A stretch of DNA of 64,000 nucleotides from Paramacrobiotus metropolitanus (GCF_019649055.1 NW_026570452.1:1-64000), one strand, 5' to 3'; positions 1 to 11,277 are shown, counted from the first letter of the stretch. Translations and numbers: made by a program. The notes: generated by a model from the letters alone, not told the origin.

Positions 1-238
1 GCAACGACGCTGCCGCAACTCAAGATCAGATCAGAATGCTTACTGGGGTATGCAATGAAATGTTTCCGCGCTTTTAAAAAAAAAAATTTTAACAAGCTCT
101 ATGTTATTGCAGATGACCGAGGTAACAGACGTTGCATCCGCTGTGTGGTGCTATTTCCCACCGATACCGATTGCAGTGAAGAAAGTACTCACGCGGATAT
201 TAGCATGCCAAGAATTTCTAGTGCATGAGTCAGTGTAA
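1..238 (+). CDS. possible terminal exons of an unknown host gene (partial)
   Basis: Two short coding pieces join in phase across a plausible 65-bp intron: exon 1-47 ends before GTATGC, and exon 113-238 follows TTGCAG and ends at TAA 236-238. The joined tail is about 57 residues and shows no recognised domain. Its start lies outside the window. It could also be chance coding potential in the leader of the adjacent polymerase relic. The only evidence is phase compatibility and the short intron, so confidence is low. Confidence 0.25.
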
Positions 239-357
239 CCTGCCTAACTAACCGTACCCGTTACAAAATGCTGTACTGGAATTTTGTTCTCGTCCAAATC
301 AGTTATATAAAGTGGCATCTTTGTCGCTAGCAACTTTGGCCATATTTTGCTTTCATC

Positions 358-3300
358 ATGGCGCAAACCCCTGACTTATCCGCAGAATTGTTTGACCCCG
401 GCACCAGTGCTGAAACTAACTTTGCTGATAGTGCTCTTTCAATCATAATTATGCGCTTCTCGATCACAATTATTTTATACCTCCGGCTCCGATCGATGTG
501 CCAGTACAGAACCTAGAAGAACTTGATTCGGATTTGTATGATATTAAAGATTATTATGAGTTGGAAAAACGGGGCTAAATATTCACAAAAATTTTCAGTG
601 TCGTTTGAAACCTATAAATGTGTGATACACGGTCTGGATAATTTGTCATTTAAATACGCGATTAAAACCATAACTCTTTATTGAAAGACATTCTGGACAC
701 CGTGCTTTCGGCAATTCAGCCCACAATTTGGTTAGAATTCGCTTGTATCAAAACGCACTGCAATACCCAATTTGGATGCCACCTATCCAACGTGATCAGC
801 TGAGTGTTGAAAGATGGATGACAACGATCCGGAGAATCTTGAATTCAAATCAGGCGTTTTTATTGGATGAATCTTTTAATTGTCTGTGCAGCATACGGAT
901 ATTCCAACTGGGTCGCAGAAAAACGTTTCAAAGCTGTTACGGCAAATACTGGACAAGAAACGATGCATTACACAAATCCGCAACACGGACTGCTTGTGTA
1001 TGGCGCGAGCTATTGTGGTCGCTAAGGCGCATGCAGATGGCGATAAAATAATGTATACAAAGCTTTACCGAACGAAGAAGTTGCAGACCGAAAAGACCAA
1101 GGAGTTGCTGCAGGCTGCGGAATTGCCAGATAGAGAATTCAGTGTGGAGGATATTCCTCGATTTGAAATCGTTTACCAAATTATCAATTTATTGTAGTCT
1201 CGGTGGACCATGGAAACTCAATTGTGTACTGCGGCGCGTACTGTGAAAAAACGGATCATGCTGCTGCATCATGATCATCATTTTGACGTGCTAGCATCCC
1301 TGCCCGCGTATTTTGAACAACAGTATTATTGCTACCGCTGTATGAAGGGCTACAACAAAAGGCAGAACCACAGATGTGAGTTCAAGTGTCATCAGTGTTT
1401 ATCTGTAACCTGCCCTATGGACAAGCTTCAGAACATCCACTGTCCTGACTGTAATCGCGATTTCCATGGGCAAGAGTGCTTTTACACGCATAAGTCCGGA
1501 AGCAGTCCAATCTGCGCAAAAGTTCTTTATTTGTGAATTATGTAAGTCGTTTGTTTCCATGGTGAATCGTCGAATGAAGACCAATTACGACTTCACAAAA
1601 TTATCCGCTTTACGATGACGGCGACAAGGATAGCGACAATGAAAACGATGATATTGAACTGGATATAGATGACCAACAACATCGGTGTGGTGAAGTCTTT
1701 TGCCCAACGTGCTCATTGTTCTTCATGCCCGAAGATAATCATGTCTGCTACATGCAACCCATTGAGCTCACAGACAAAGAAAAGGCTAAACACCTGAACG
1801 ATAAGCTAGCGTACTTTGATCTTGAAACGTTTCAAGATGAGGCAGGTGATTTCAAAGTGAATTTAGCGGTCATAGCAACAAAAAAGACGAGAAATTTGTC
1901 CTTCCGGAAGATGGAAATATTAGCGGTGATATTTCAAGTGCGTTGGGGAATTCATCTTTAGCGAACGCTTTCGTGGGTACACCTTTATTGCAAACAACTT
2001 GAAGGTAAACAATGTCAAAACTTCATAAGCAATCATAAGCTTTTGTTGACAAAACTTACTTTTTAGGATTTGACGGGTATTTTCTGCTAAACTATCTAAT
2101 TAAGAACGGAATCATTCCACACCCATTGATCTTTAACGGGAGCAAGGTTGTGCAGATGGATATTTCAAAACTTAAAATAAAAATTCCGTGACTCTATGAA
2201 TTATGTGCCGTCATCGCTCAAAAATTTTGCCAAAGCATTCGGTTTGCAAGAAACCAAAGGAGACTTTCCTCACAAACTTAATCAGCCAGAAAATTGGAAC
2301 AAAATTCTTCCATGGCCAGATCGACACGATCACGGTTACCAGCTCATGAAAAGAAAGAGCGTAAACGTTTTATAAAGTGGTTCCGTAAAGAGCGACGCCG
2401 TCACAACAATCAATTTGACTTTAATGCTCACTTTATTGTACAGTATTTATTTAGCTCTGTTATAGATATTGCTCGCAAGATGTTCTTGTTCTCCAACAAG
2501 CATGTGAGAAGTTTCGAACGCTCTTCCAACAAGTGACGAATGGATTGTGTCCATTTGCTTCAGGCCTTACCACCCCTGGAATGTGTAATTATTTTGGAGA
2601 GCGCGGATGTTAAAGAAAACCAAATTGCGCTGATTGGTCCCCTGGACAAGGTAAAAAATCTTCTGCCAAAGGAGATCGTTGGCTCCGATGGATTGAAATG
2701 GACAACGATATACAACTCCAGCGCGAGGTTCGAATCGGCCCTTGGACAGTAGATGGTTTTGACCCAAGGAATAAAACCGTTTATGAGTTTCTAGGTAAAT
2801 TAGATGAACAACGAATTTTAGCAAATACAGAAAGTTTTGATATAATTGTGTTTGTTCTTTTATGGGTGTGTGTGGCACGGTTGCAGCCACTGCACGACAA
2901 AAAGTACACTGCATCCATTTCTTAATCGCCCCATGGAAGAAATCAACAAAGCAACTGACTCACGCCTTGACGCAATAAAAGCTATGGGTTACGCTCTTGT
3001 TTCAATCTGGGAGCACGAATACGATGCGCGCCTAGCAGCAGACATGGAATTCAAACAAGTCATCGAGTTAGCAAACATTGAAGAGCCTATGCACCTACGA
3101 GATGCATTCACCGGGGGCCGAACAAACGCTATCAAACTGTACCACAAATGTGCGCCAGGCGAAAAAATCTATTCCCTCGACGTTATTAGTGAGTACCCCT
3201 ACATCAATAAAAATCTGCCTTATCCAGTGGGAGCTCCTGTCATCATCACAAAGGACTTCCCGCCTGTGGAAAGCATATTCGGAGTGATGAAATGCCGTAT

Positions 3301-4624
3301 CATTCCACCACCGTCATTATTTCTCCCTGTACTGCCGTACAGAACCGACAAGCTTACATTTCCGTTATGTGCCAAATGCGTACAGGAGCGCGTGAACACA
3401 CCGTGCTGCCATGAAGATGATGACAGGGCTTTGGAAGGAACGTGGTGTACACCAGAAATTCACCGCGCGATAGAAGCTGGCTACCGCATTGAAAAGATTT
3501 ACTCTGTTTGGCATTATCCAGAGCAGATGCAATATTTATTCAGAGAATACATAGATCTATTTTTGAAGCCTAAAACAGAGGCATCAGGCTATCCACCGAA
3601 CTGTCGAACAGAGGAAGACAAAGACAGATATATTGAAGAGTTTCTTATTAAAGAAAATATTTTATTGGATAAAACAACATTGCGAAGAACGATGGGCTAA
3701 GAGCGTTGTCCAAACTTATGCTGAATAGTTTTTGGTAAAGAGTATTAATTCGATTGGCAACATGCAGTTTTAATTCTGAGTCTTTTACAGGGTAAGTTCG
3801 GCCAGCAGGAGGACACATCCAACACCGCATTTGTTGAAAAGAAAGAGATTTTCCATGATTATTTGTTTTCCAATAAATACGAAGTTGCCGGATTCGACTT
3901 GGTGACTGATGAAGTTATGGCTGTTCAATACCGTTCTAAAAAAGATTACATCCCAACAAGCAGAAAGACAAATGTTGTCATTGCGGCATTCACAACAGCA
4001 TATGCGCGGTTGCACTTGCTGAAGTTTATGGAAATGGTTGGAGACCGCTTGTTATATCATGATACTGGCAAGTACTGAATTTCAAGAAACTGTCTTTCGT
4101 ATTGTGATTCTATCTGTGCACTTTGCAGACAGTATCTTTATATTCACACTGATGACTTGCCTGATCCGCCAGTGGGGACATGTTTAGAGATTTGTCATCG
4201 TCCTTGGAGCCTAATGAGCACATCAACGAATTTGTTGCACTCGGTACATTCGGATCTACGTTAAGCTGTTTTACGGTGCAGCTTATAAGTATTTATACTT
4301 CATTCTTTTCAGGGCCTAAAGCTACGCGTACCGCACCAACACTGGCAGTGAAACGATAAGGTCAAGGGCTTTACCTTAACAAGGAAAGCCAGGAAACAGT
4401 TGAACCTCGAAAGCCTGAAGGAAATGCTATTAGAAAGCCTGGCACCGCAAGACCAGCCAAATGATGTAACCGTGAACTATCCGTTTAACATTACGCGGAA
4501 TAAGCGTAAATTGGAGGTTTCCGCAAAAGAAATAAATAAACGGTTTCGACTTACATATTCAAAGCGTCGAATTGTCGACACGGAATTTAACACTCGACCA
4601 TGGGGTGACGTTTCCGTTGATTAA
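358..4624 (+). pseudogene. Polinton-type protein-primed DNA polymerase B, decayed relic
   Basis: Fragments in all three + frames line up in order with the reverse-strand pPolB at 18237-22413, so this is a second, older Polinton polymerase. Recognisable parts are the N-terminal region (about 728-1200), the Cys-rich HHD-containing segment (1210-1530), an exonuclease-like region (1716-2540), the palm with motif A DVISEYP (near 3180) and the split motif C around 4070-4150, where DTD is assembled across an intron. A TATA-like stretch lies at 304-312 before the ATG at 358. Many stops and frameshifts make it non-functional. Two intron positions match the other copy: before FDGYF, and inside the DTD codon run (here with a GC donor). 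No capsid, integrase or terminal repeats were seen nearby, so it is a solitary remnant or the edge of an element extending upstream. Confidence 0.85.
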
Positions 4625-5144
4625 ATCTTCAACTGTCAGTGCTGAACAGTTGTTGATACTGGTTTTCATATTATGACTTACTCCGAAAAAAGGCCTCGAG
4701 CAATATTATTAAAATTAACATTAGAACAATGCATGTTCCTGCTAACTGCTTCGCAAAAGTTCTTTTTACACACTAGGCGTGCCATTTTGATAGTATATTT
4801 TCTTGCTTATGTATGGTGATTTATTATGATTTCGTGCCTTTAATACTTACTTTAAAGTGAAAACACAATCCAGACAACCGATTATATAATACAATCAAAA
4901 ATTAAAATTTTGTCTAATGATAATATCATCGAATTGTGTGCGGATGTTAGTATTGCATATGTAGCGTGTTTCATACACGTATGAAATATATACAGTGTAC
5001 AGTTGTGATGACTCATGTGTGGGAGTTGGGAGCTGTAGTTATAAAGTGCAACCGGGAATTGTAACTAGAAAGTCCAGCTCCCAACTCCAGTTTATGACGT
5101 AAGCCGTCGCCATTTTGTGTTTATATAAGGTCCGTTTTATTCTA
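4625..5144. other. spacer with a long imperfect hairpin
   Basis: I see no coding exon here. The one structure is an inverted repeat: 14 bp GGAGTTGGGAGCTG at 5022-5035 faces its exact complement at 5075-5088, with an inner TAGTTA/TAACTA pair. It may be a small foldback element or an end remnant of the older Polinton; the sequence does not decide. Confidence 0.4.
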
Positions 5145-5516
5145 ATGTGCTGCGTTTTTTTAGGTTTTTCTTTGCATTTGCGATATTAAATTTTAAGTTT
5201 TGCGAATCAATAGGATTTTCGATGCATTTTTTATGCATCTTTTCTGTTGTTTATATTTTTTTAAAATATTTTTTACGTGAATCGACAGGTATTTTGTTTC
5301 CCGTGTAGACGAAGAAACGCACGGCAATGTACTGGGCTTTTTCTAGGTTTTTCTTTATATTTACGATATTTTATTTTAAGTTTTGCGAATTAATGGAATT
5401 GTTTATGTGTTTATTATTTATGGTCTTTTCTGTTATATGTTTATTTCATTATTATTTACGTGAATCGGCATGAATTTTTTTCCCGCGCAGACGAAGAAAC
5501 GCACGGAATGTGCTGG
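5145..5516 (+). repeat. 181-bp tandem duplication spanning an intron end and exon start
   Basis: Units start at 5145, 5326 and 5507, each beginning AATGTGCTG or AATGTACTG. The first two are complete, diverged copies of 181 bp. Each contains a polypyrimidine stretch, an acceptor (TAG at 5306-5308, CAG at 5488-5490) and the same exon opening ACGAAGAAACGCACGG. The splice acceptor and first 16 exon bases of the methyltransferase gene have therefore been duplicated upstream of the real exon. Use of the upstream acceptor would run into a stop within a few codons. Confidence 0.8.
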
Positions 5517-5753
5517 TTACTGGAGAAGGTGCCGTGCGCCGCCAGCGGGATGGAGTTCGGGAGATTCCTGGATGAAGTGCAGTACTCGCGCAAGGGCATT
5601 TTGAAGTACGAGGCCATCTTCGGCGACGGCTTCGTCAGCACCGGCGGCCAGCGGACCACCAGCGAGTTCTGCCAGATGGTGGGGCTGCAGCGCGGCCAGT
5701 ATGTCCTGGACGTCGGCGCCGGGATCGCCGGCAGCGCCTTCCACATGGCCAAG
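5491..5753 (+). CDS. phosphoethanolamine N-methyltransferase, exon A (SAM-binding domain start)
   Basis: First of four exons in this window of a PMT-2-like enzyme. The family methylates phosphoethanolamine derivatives toward phosphocholine using S-adenosylmethionine. The exon carries the family stretch QYSRKGILKYE, then FVSTGG and the SAM-binding motif I as LDVGAGIAGSAFHMA. The acceptor is CAG at 5488-5490 and the donor GTGATC at 5754; the exon ends in phase 0. Earlier exons are not seen; the polymerase relic and the tandem duplication lie directly upstream. Continuation is in the exons at 6813, 7714 and 31317, all in phase. Whether this is a single-domain enzyme, as in nematode PMT-2, or the C-terminal half of a two-domain protein cannot be told here. 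Confidence 0.9.
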
Positions 5754-6812
5754 GTGATCATACTATTGCGCTGGTATTGTTTAAACACTGTGTCAGTCTG
5801 TGTCGACTTTTGTTTTAAGTAACCTTTAATAAGTATCATGGTACGAGTACAAACTATGCACCAGAACAAAACGGCGCTTACAAAAGAAACACTTCCTCTA
5901 TGCTATCCTGATCGGGGATCGTACCCATGCATTGATATTCGCTGTGTCAGCGTAGTGTAGTGGCGCGAAGTGTGATCTTGTATATCGTAGCGCCCGCATA
6001 GCCCGTTGTAGCAGTGCAGTAGTCACATTTTGGTAACGAAATTTCAATTTTTCTTGTTTGTTTGACGTTTTCTTTTACTTATTATAAAATTAACGACAAT
6101 ATAAAAAAAAAATTAATAAAATTCGAGAAACATAAGACATAAGATAAGAAACATAAGAAATTCCATAAGAAATTCCATAAAATAACATGAAATTCCATAA
6201 AATTCCATTCCATTCCAAACATAAGAAATTCCATAAAATTAGACGAAATGGACGGTTTTCGTCGTTTTTATGGTTCTGTTATGATACCGCAGCAAAAAAA
6301 GAGATTCGAGGTTGACAGAGAAAAGGATCAATGGGAAGAGGATACATAAAAAATTAGCTATTAATAATAAAGTGGTAATAAAAAATAGTAAATTAATTAT
6401 GGTCATATTAAATTAAGCACTCAGCAGTAATTAATTTGAAGTTATTAATTGGTAAGATTCAATGGTTAATAAATCCTTTAATAACTCTTGGTGTGAGACC
6501 GGCATTGTCACGTTAAAGGAGATTGGTAAAAAATTGTTTTTGAGAACTCGACTTGTTTCTTGTTTCAACGTTTAAGTTTGGAGATTATGCGCGGTAATGC
6601 TATGAGTGTGTTGTGCACAGTTCTTCTCACGCTAATTGGGACAAATTCTTCATTTGATTATAACTGCTGAGCGAAGCTCACTTTGTACATATTGAGAAAT
6701 AAATTCCTTCTATTCAATTAAAAATAATAAATTAATACGAGATATTAATTGTTAAGTGTAAAGTTTAATTATAATTTAATTGGGGCGCTGTTGCTAAATG
6801 TCGTTTTCTCAG
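5754..6812 (+). other. intron of the methyltransferase gene with simple repeat
   Basis: This is an AT-rich intron with no coding signal. About 6120-6245 is a degenerate tandem repeat built on CATAAGAAATTC and AAATTCCATAA units. Confidence 0.6.
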
Positions 6813-7031
6813 GAATACGGCGTGCATGTGACGGGCGTGGATCTGTCGTCCAACATGTTCTCCATCGCCGTGGAGCGCCGCGGCGAGGCGGTGCTGTCCG
6901 CCGGCAGCGTCGATCTGGAGATTGCCGACATCCTGACGCGGGAGTATGCCGCCGAGAGCTTCGATCTCATCTACAGCCGCGATGTCATCCTGCATATCGC
7001 TGATAAACGCCGCTTATTCCAGCAGATGTTT
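6813..7031 (+). CDS. phosphoethanolamine N-methyltransferase, exon B
   Basis: This 219-nt exon is in phase with exon A. It encodes GVDLSSNMFSIAVERR (SAM-binding motif II region), a central acidic segment and SRDVILHIADKRRLFQQMF, matching the middle of the phosphoethanolamine methyltransferase domain. Flanks are CTCAG before 6813 and GTACG at 7032. Its GC content is much higher than that of the surrounding intron, which supports real coding sequence. Confidence 0.9.
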
Positions 7032-7713
7032 GTACGTTGATCAGTTAAAACAAATTACTGATAAATACAAAATAAATCACTGGTGAACAAATATAATAAA
7101 AAATAAAGCGCAGTAAGTTAAAAATAAATCTTTGCTAAATTATTCCGCCGCTTACAAATGCTCATGCGTTTATCAATAAAAATTAACCGTGGATAAATAC
7201 AGATAGGTGACTAAAAATGAAATAGAAAATTAATCATTAATAAATTAAATATTATTTTTAAAAACAGTAAATAATGCGAATTAAGCTGAAATAGATAGAA
7301 CAGTAGATACCTAAACAAGCGTATTCTATCATTGATAGTGATACTAAATCCTTTTTACGTGTTTTACTTAAAGCATTTGTATCGCATAAGAAATATGTGG
7401 TTTTTTAGATTACAAAATATGTCGAATTTTATACGGTAGTCTGTAATCGTGGACTATTTTGTTTTATTGATCTTGATAATTTTTTCAGTATTTTTAACTT
7501 TGGAATTAGTTTTTTTGTGCATGAATGTGATGCTAAAAATGCAGTGTATGAAAATATGGTTGTTTATACTGTAGAAAAATCCAAGTTTAATGCATAACAG
7601 ATATTTTGAAATATTAACTTCCTGAATTGCGCGTTACTACCACTATGTCGCCACTACTCTACAAAATCCGTTATAAACATATTGCATACGCCCGGGTTTT
7701 TCGTTGTGTGTAG

Positions 7714-7845
7714 AAATGGCTGAAACCCGGCGGGAAACTGCTGGTTACCGACTATTGCTGCGGCGATAAGGCGCATTCCACCGATTTCCAGACCTATGTC
7801 CAGCAGCGCGGATATATCCTGCTGACCGTCGCCCAGTACGGCCAG
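7714..7845 (+). CDS. phosphoethanolamine N-methyltransferase, exon C
   Basis: This 132-nt exon encodes KWLKPGGKLLVTDYCCG, the conserved post-motif strand, followed by YVQQRGYILLTVAQYGQ. It is in phase with exons B and D. The donor is GTCAGG at 7846. The following intron is 23.5 kb because a Polinton sits in it; without the Polinton it would be about 0.7 kb. Confidence 0.9.
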
Positions 7846-8080
7846 GTCAGGGTTTTAGTTTGACGCGAATCGGCGCTATAACTGCTTGTGATCGTAGTGT
7901 ACTGGCCACAACATCGGTGGCGTGAACTGTTTGGTGTAGTGTTGTGCTAGTTGCGTTGACTGATTTAACGGTTATGAAATGAAGGATCCAATTTTTTTTT
8001 CTAAAAATCAGAAGCGGTTTTCATAGTTGTTCTAGGGTTTTTTATTCTGAATGGAATTTATTTAATCTTTATGCTGATAT

Positions 8081-8086
8081 TATATA
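8081..8086. repeat. left target-site duplication of the Polinton (TATATA)
   Basis: TATATA lies directly before the first base of the left inverted repeat and is repeated exactly at 30841-30846 after the right one. Six bp is the normal Polinton duplication length. AT-rich 6-mers can match by chance, but the position exactly at both ends of the inverted repeat is convincing. Confidence 0.85.
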
Positions 8087-8233
8087 AGCAGCAGGATCGG
8101 CTCTATCAGCCAACTTTTTAAAAATTAGAATTAATAATTCTATTAATAAATAGAAAATCGAATTAAAAAAATGAATTTCCAGCGTGGGAAAAATAATTTC
8201 GATAATTCGGACAGAAAAATCGTGATTGGCTGG
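8087..8233 (+). repeat. left terminal inverted repeat of the Polinton (147 bp)
   Basis: It matches the reverse complement of 30694-30840 over 147 bp, with one mismatch seen by eye (GGACAG here against GGAAAG). Similarity stops sharply after TTGGCTGG. The open reading frame across it is incidental. Confidence 0.93.
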
Positions 8234-8515
8234 TTCCAGTTAGCTGCTGGACCAATCACATCACAGGAAACACTTTTGAATCTACCATTGCATTTTTGCT
8301 TCTCCAAAAGGTCTGAGTTCTGCAGAACAAACTTTTCAAAGTTGGCTTTGGGAACTAAGTTGGGAAAACTATTATCTTCGTTTTCGTACTAGAGTCATCT
8401 CTATCAACCAAGTCAGCACGAGCTGGCTTATCGATTTGTAAGTTGCTTTTGAGTGCAGTGTACTAGGTGAACGATCGTACTGGTACCAACACAGGGCGAG
8501 CGAAGCGACGGTTGT

Positions 8516-9022
8516 TCACAGCTTTGATTTTAATTCCGTTAACGCTGCATTCAAGCACTCCACAGACTTTGCGCCCAGAAAATTACATTTCCCCGAATGA
8601 AAAAGAACAGCAGTGCATGCGGATAAGCGAATAGGCAAACCAGTAAATAATTCAGGAGTATAGGATAACTGCAGGCGATTACTAATACTTTCCAGATTTA
8701 ACTTCTGACCAAAGTTAAAGGAACCAATTACATTAACAATACGATAATTTGTAACCATACAGCGATAACCATACTGACGTAATACACTAGTAAAATAATG
8801 CAAGAGAGCGCAGGACTCCCGTCTAGATGTGCCGCCGTTGACTGTAATCCGGCCATTAGCATATAGTTGACAGTGACCTTTAATGGGATGCAGTGTCCGG
8901 AGGAGTAAACCGGAAAATCTATGCGGTAGGTACTGGGCCATCGACAGTGTCTTCTCCAACTGAGCGAGGTCCAAGATGCAGTTTAGCTCCGCAGTCGCCA
9001 CAACATTGGTCACCTTGACAGT
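8516..9022 (-). CDS. TATA-binding-protein-like protein (TBP fold)
   Basis: About 169 residues form two TBP-like half repeats. The first has NVVATAELNCILDL, YLPHRFSGLLLR and YANGRITVNGG; the second has IVNVIGSFNFGQKLNLE, YTPELFTGLPIRL and FHSGKCNFLGAKS. These match in order the TBP landmarks N(I/V)V.T..L.C.LDL, Y.P.RF.A...R, SGK...TGAKS and the second-repeat YEPELFPGL..R. TBP recognises core promoters for RNA polymerases. The start is unresolved: no ATG precedes the domain in frame and a stop lies just upstream. The exon probably begins after TTAACAG at 9022 and is spliced to an upstream exon, perhaps the gene at 9121-9709. With the visible donor the phase points to a different frame, so an indel, another donor or dual coding must be involved. 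Identification of the fold is firm; the gene model is not. Confidence 0.8.
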   Translation of the reverse strand, partial: TVKVTNVVATAELNCILDLAQLEKTLSMAQYLPHRFSGLLLRTLHPIKGHCQLYANGRITVNGGTSRRESCALLHYFTSVLRQYGYRCMVTNYRIVNVIGSFNFGQKLNLESISNRLQLSYTPELFTGLPIRLSACTAVLFHSGKCNFLGAKSVECLNAALTELKSKL

Positions 9023-9709
9023 CTGTTAATACGAGTACCATTGCTACTACGTATATGCAAAATCAACTGGTACAAATGACTAACGATTCGTAAGGATTCT
9101 TACGGTACAAATACTCTTACCGATCCAGTGGACGGTTCCGCATTCGCATTCATCTTGGGTCAGCTCTTTCTTGGTATCCGGTCGCTCTCTCATGCAGGTC
9201 GTGCAGGTCTTCTGGTTCAGGTACCCCTCCAACCATCTGGCGTACGCAACAGGCTTATTCCACTTGTCTGGACGTTCACTGGACAGCTGGCAAAACGATG
9301 GACACTTCAAATCGTCCAGGTTGAGAACGGTCGCTGGCTTCAGAATGCTGGCTAGGACGGCACACTTGTCTGCACCCTTTGCATAAAACTGCACATCGTA
9401 CTGACGCTCGCCCTTACAATGAGGAAGACCACAATCGTGTTCGTCACCGAAATCGTCAAACATAACAGAGTACCAGGTATCGATCGTATTACGCAGGCTG
9501 CGGATATTTTCTGACAATTGCATGCCAAATATAACACCCTTGTTCACATTACGTAATCCATATTCTTCAACAATGTATTTCTTAGATGGATGGAAAACTG
9601 TCGCGAACATACTCTTGCCTTTCTCAGGACAAATAATAGCAAAATGCTTAAACACTTTAACATTTTGAATCTCAACATATTTAGCATCAACAACACAGGG
9701 AACAGCCAT
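8919..9709 (-). CDS. unknown protein with Cys-rich C-terminus, Polinton cargo
   Basis: Exon 9709-9121 starts at ATG 9709 and ends before GTAAGAG. Spliced to the acceptor TTAACAG it continues at 9022-8919 to TAG, giving about 230 residues. The C-terminus has CTTCMRE and CECG in exon 1 and CQGDQCCGDCG in exon 2, a pattern that looks like a zinc-binding cluster completed across the splice. The N-terminal 150 residues match nothing I recognise. Exon 2 overlaps the start of the TBP-like frame in another phase. Alternatively exon 1 is the N-terminal half of the TBP-like protein and one base is wrong. A GTGGCTAAC box array lies upstream in the divergent promoter shared with the PC4-like gene. Confidence 0.55.
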
Positions 9710-9806
9710 TTTGACAGCACTCTAATAAGACAAGTGAACATCAAATCCAAATGTGACAACTGATTTTGCTGTAGCTCGTATTTGAAGTGTATTGGCAGTG
9801 CTCTTG

Positions 9807-9925
9807 TGGCTAACCTACACAATGGTGTAGCTAGCCGACGCAGTGGCTAACATACGCAATGGTGTAGCTAACCGACGCAGTGGCTAACGTACACACTGCA
9901 GTGGCTAACTTACACAGTGCTAGCC
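9807..9925. promoter_or_regulatory. GTGGCTAAC box array in divergent promoter
   Basis: Six or more copies of a GTRGCTAACNTACRCA-like unit start near 9807, 9826, 9843, 9862, 9880 and 9901, spaced 16-21 bp. They sit between the divergent starts at 9709 (-) and 10077 (+). The same box recurs at 17560-17655, 22502-22558, 25325-25339 and 30603-30617, always near gene starts within this element. A regulatory role is inferred from position and repetition. Confidence 0.6.
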
Positions 9926-9961
9926 TAACGATTTGGTGGATGAGCTTTAACCACTTATCAG

Positions 9962-9967
9962 TATAAA
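9962..9967 (+). promoter_or_regulatory. candidate TATA box of the PC4-like gene
   Basis: TATAAA lies about 110 bp before the ATG at 10077 and just downstream of the box array. Assigned by consensus and position only. Confidence 0.4.
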
Positions 9968-10076
9968 ATCAGTCTACAGCCAGAGCCCTGAAAAACAGTT
10001 TTCAGTTTTGTTTTCCTTTTCTGATCTAACTTTGAAAATCGCTGGTGACCTTTTGTTTTAACAACATTTTTCAATA

Positions 10077-11239
10077 ATGGAATTTCTTGCTGATATCCCG
10101 TCGACCTCGACCCCGGCCCGAAAGAATCCTAAGCGCAAGATCACCATGAAGATCTCCAAAGACCGGACGCAGCTGGAACCTATCAAGCGCCAAAAGAAAT
10201 CCGACATCGCCAGCAGCAGCAGCAACAGCGCATCCGTTCTTACCGGCAAGCATGCCCGCTACGCCTTTACTGAACAGGGACTGCCCGTCTACAAAATCGG
10301 GTTCGACAAGTTTGCCCTGGTTCGCTGGTTGGAGGGAGGGACGAAGGTGGTCCTAGCCGAATTCAAAGAGCAGCCGGATGGTACCTTTAAACCTGTGGAT
10401 GCCAACAAGTACATCGCCATGACCATCAACAACTTTTTGCGCCTCTGTGGATTAATGCTGACTGGTAAAGCCGACTTGGTCTCGTCGTGCCCGCCATTGT
10501 TCGATAATGGAAAGCTGTCTCCTCACTACTGCCTGGACGACAACCTGTACTTCCAGTGGAGCCGCTACAACAACATGGACCTGGCCACTGTACGCCGTTT
10601 CAACCTGTCGCCTAACAAAGATTTGTACCCAACCAAGGTCGGTATTTCTTTCGGTCGGAAGGCCTACGAAGGACTCAAGGAACTGGTGGTGGACTTTACG
10701 CTGCTGAAGGAGATCCGGGACACCAACGAAGCTCACGATGTCGCCGCGGATCCCAAGCCTGGTCTCGCTTCCGTTTCGTTGAAACAGGTTAGTTGAATAC
10801 GTACAATTATTTTAATTTTACTTGTTACAATTTACACTGTCATTTTTAATTGTCGGTTTTTAACAATGTGTAATTTTTGCGATGCGTGTATTTTACAACA
10901 TGTAATTTTTGAGCTGTCAGTTTTTGCACTTTGTTATTTTTAAACCGTCAGGTTTTCACACTGGTCCGATTTAATTATTAGGAATTGGCTGAAATTATGT
11001 TCCGCAATATTCGTGAGCACCGTGAAAATGCGACTGGTCGTACGCCGATGCGCGGAATCGCTACGGATGAAGAATGGAACACTGCCGAAAAGGACGTTCT
11101 GGAAAAGAAGCAGATTCATGGTGTGTTGTTGTTGCTTAATCAGCTTGATGTGGGTCAGTGTATTGATTTAGATGTTGATGGCTACTTGGCACAGTTCCGT
11201 AAGGAAGTGCGTGCCCAGTTGGATAAAATGATGATGTAA
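10077..11239 (+). CDS. protein with two PC4-like transcription coactivator domains
   Basis: Two exons, 10077-10787 (donor GTTAGT) and 10982-11239 (acceptor TTATTAG), join in phase to 322 residues. The N-terminus is basic (KNPKRKITMK) and Ser-rich. Residues about 65-125 and 145-205 each resemble the PC4/Sub1 fold, with the hallmark strand pattern and lysine-proline turn: F-x-LVRW...LAEFKEQPDGTFKPV, then NLYFQWSRYN...NLSPNKDLYPTKVGISFG. PC4 binds single-stranded and melted promoter DNA and stimulates transcription or replication. The last 85 residues are helical and charged and match nothing known to me. It is the only + strand gene in this part of the element and is divergent from the 9709 gene. 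The intron has degenerate GTCAGTTTTT-type repeats. No frameshift is visible. Confidence 0.65.
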
Positions 11240-11277
11240 CGCGTAACGCTGCATGCCGTAATTACTGGTTATTTATT

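Noticed and set aside
5309-5330. Alternative methyltransferase exon start
   Set aside because: It copies the true exon opening but runs into a stop within a few codons; explained by the tandem duplication.
5456-5869. 137-codon minus-strand frame
   Set aside because: Shadow of the methyltransferase exon on the other strand.
8171-8392. 73-codon frame in the left end of the Polinton
   Set aside because: It begins in the inverted repeat and has no conserved counterpart in the right repeat.
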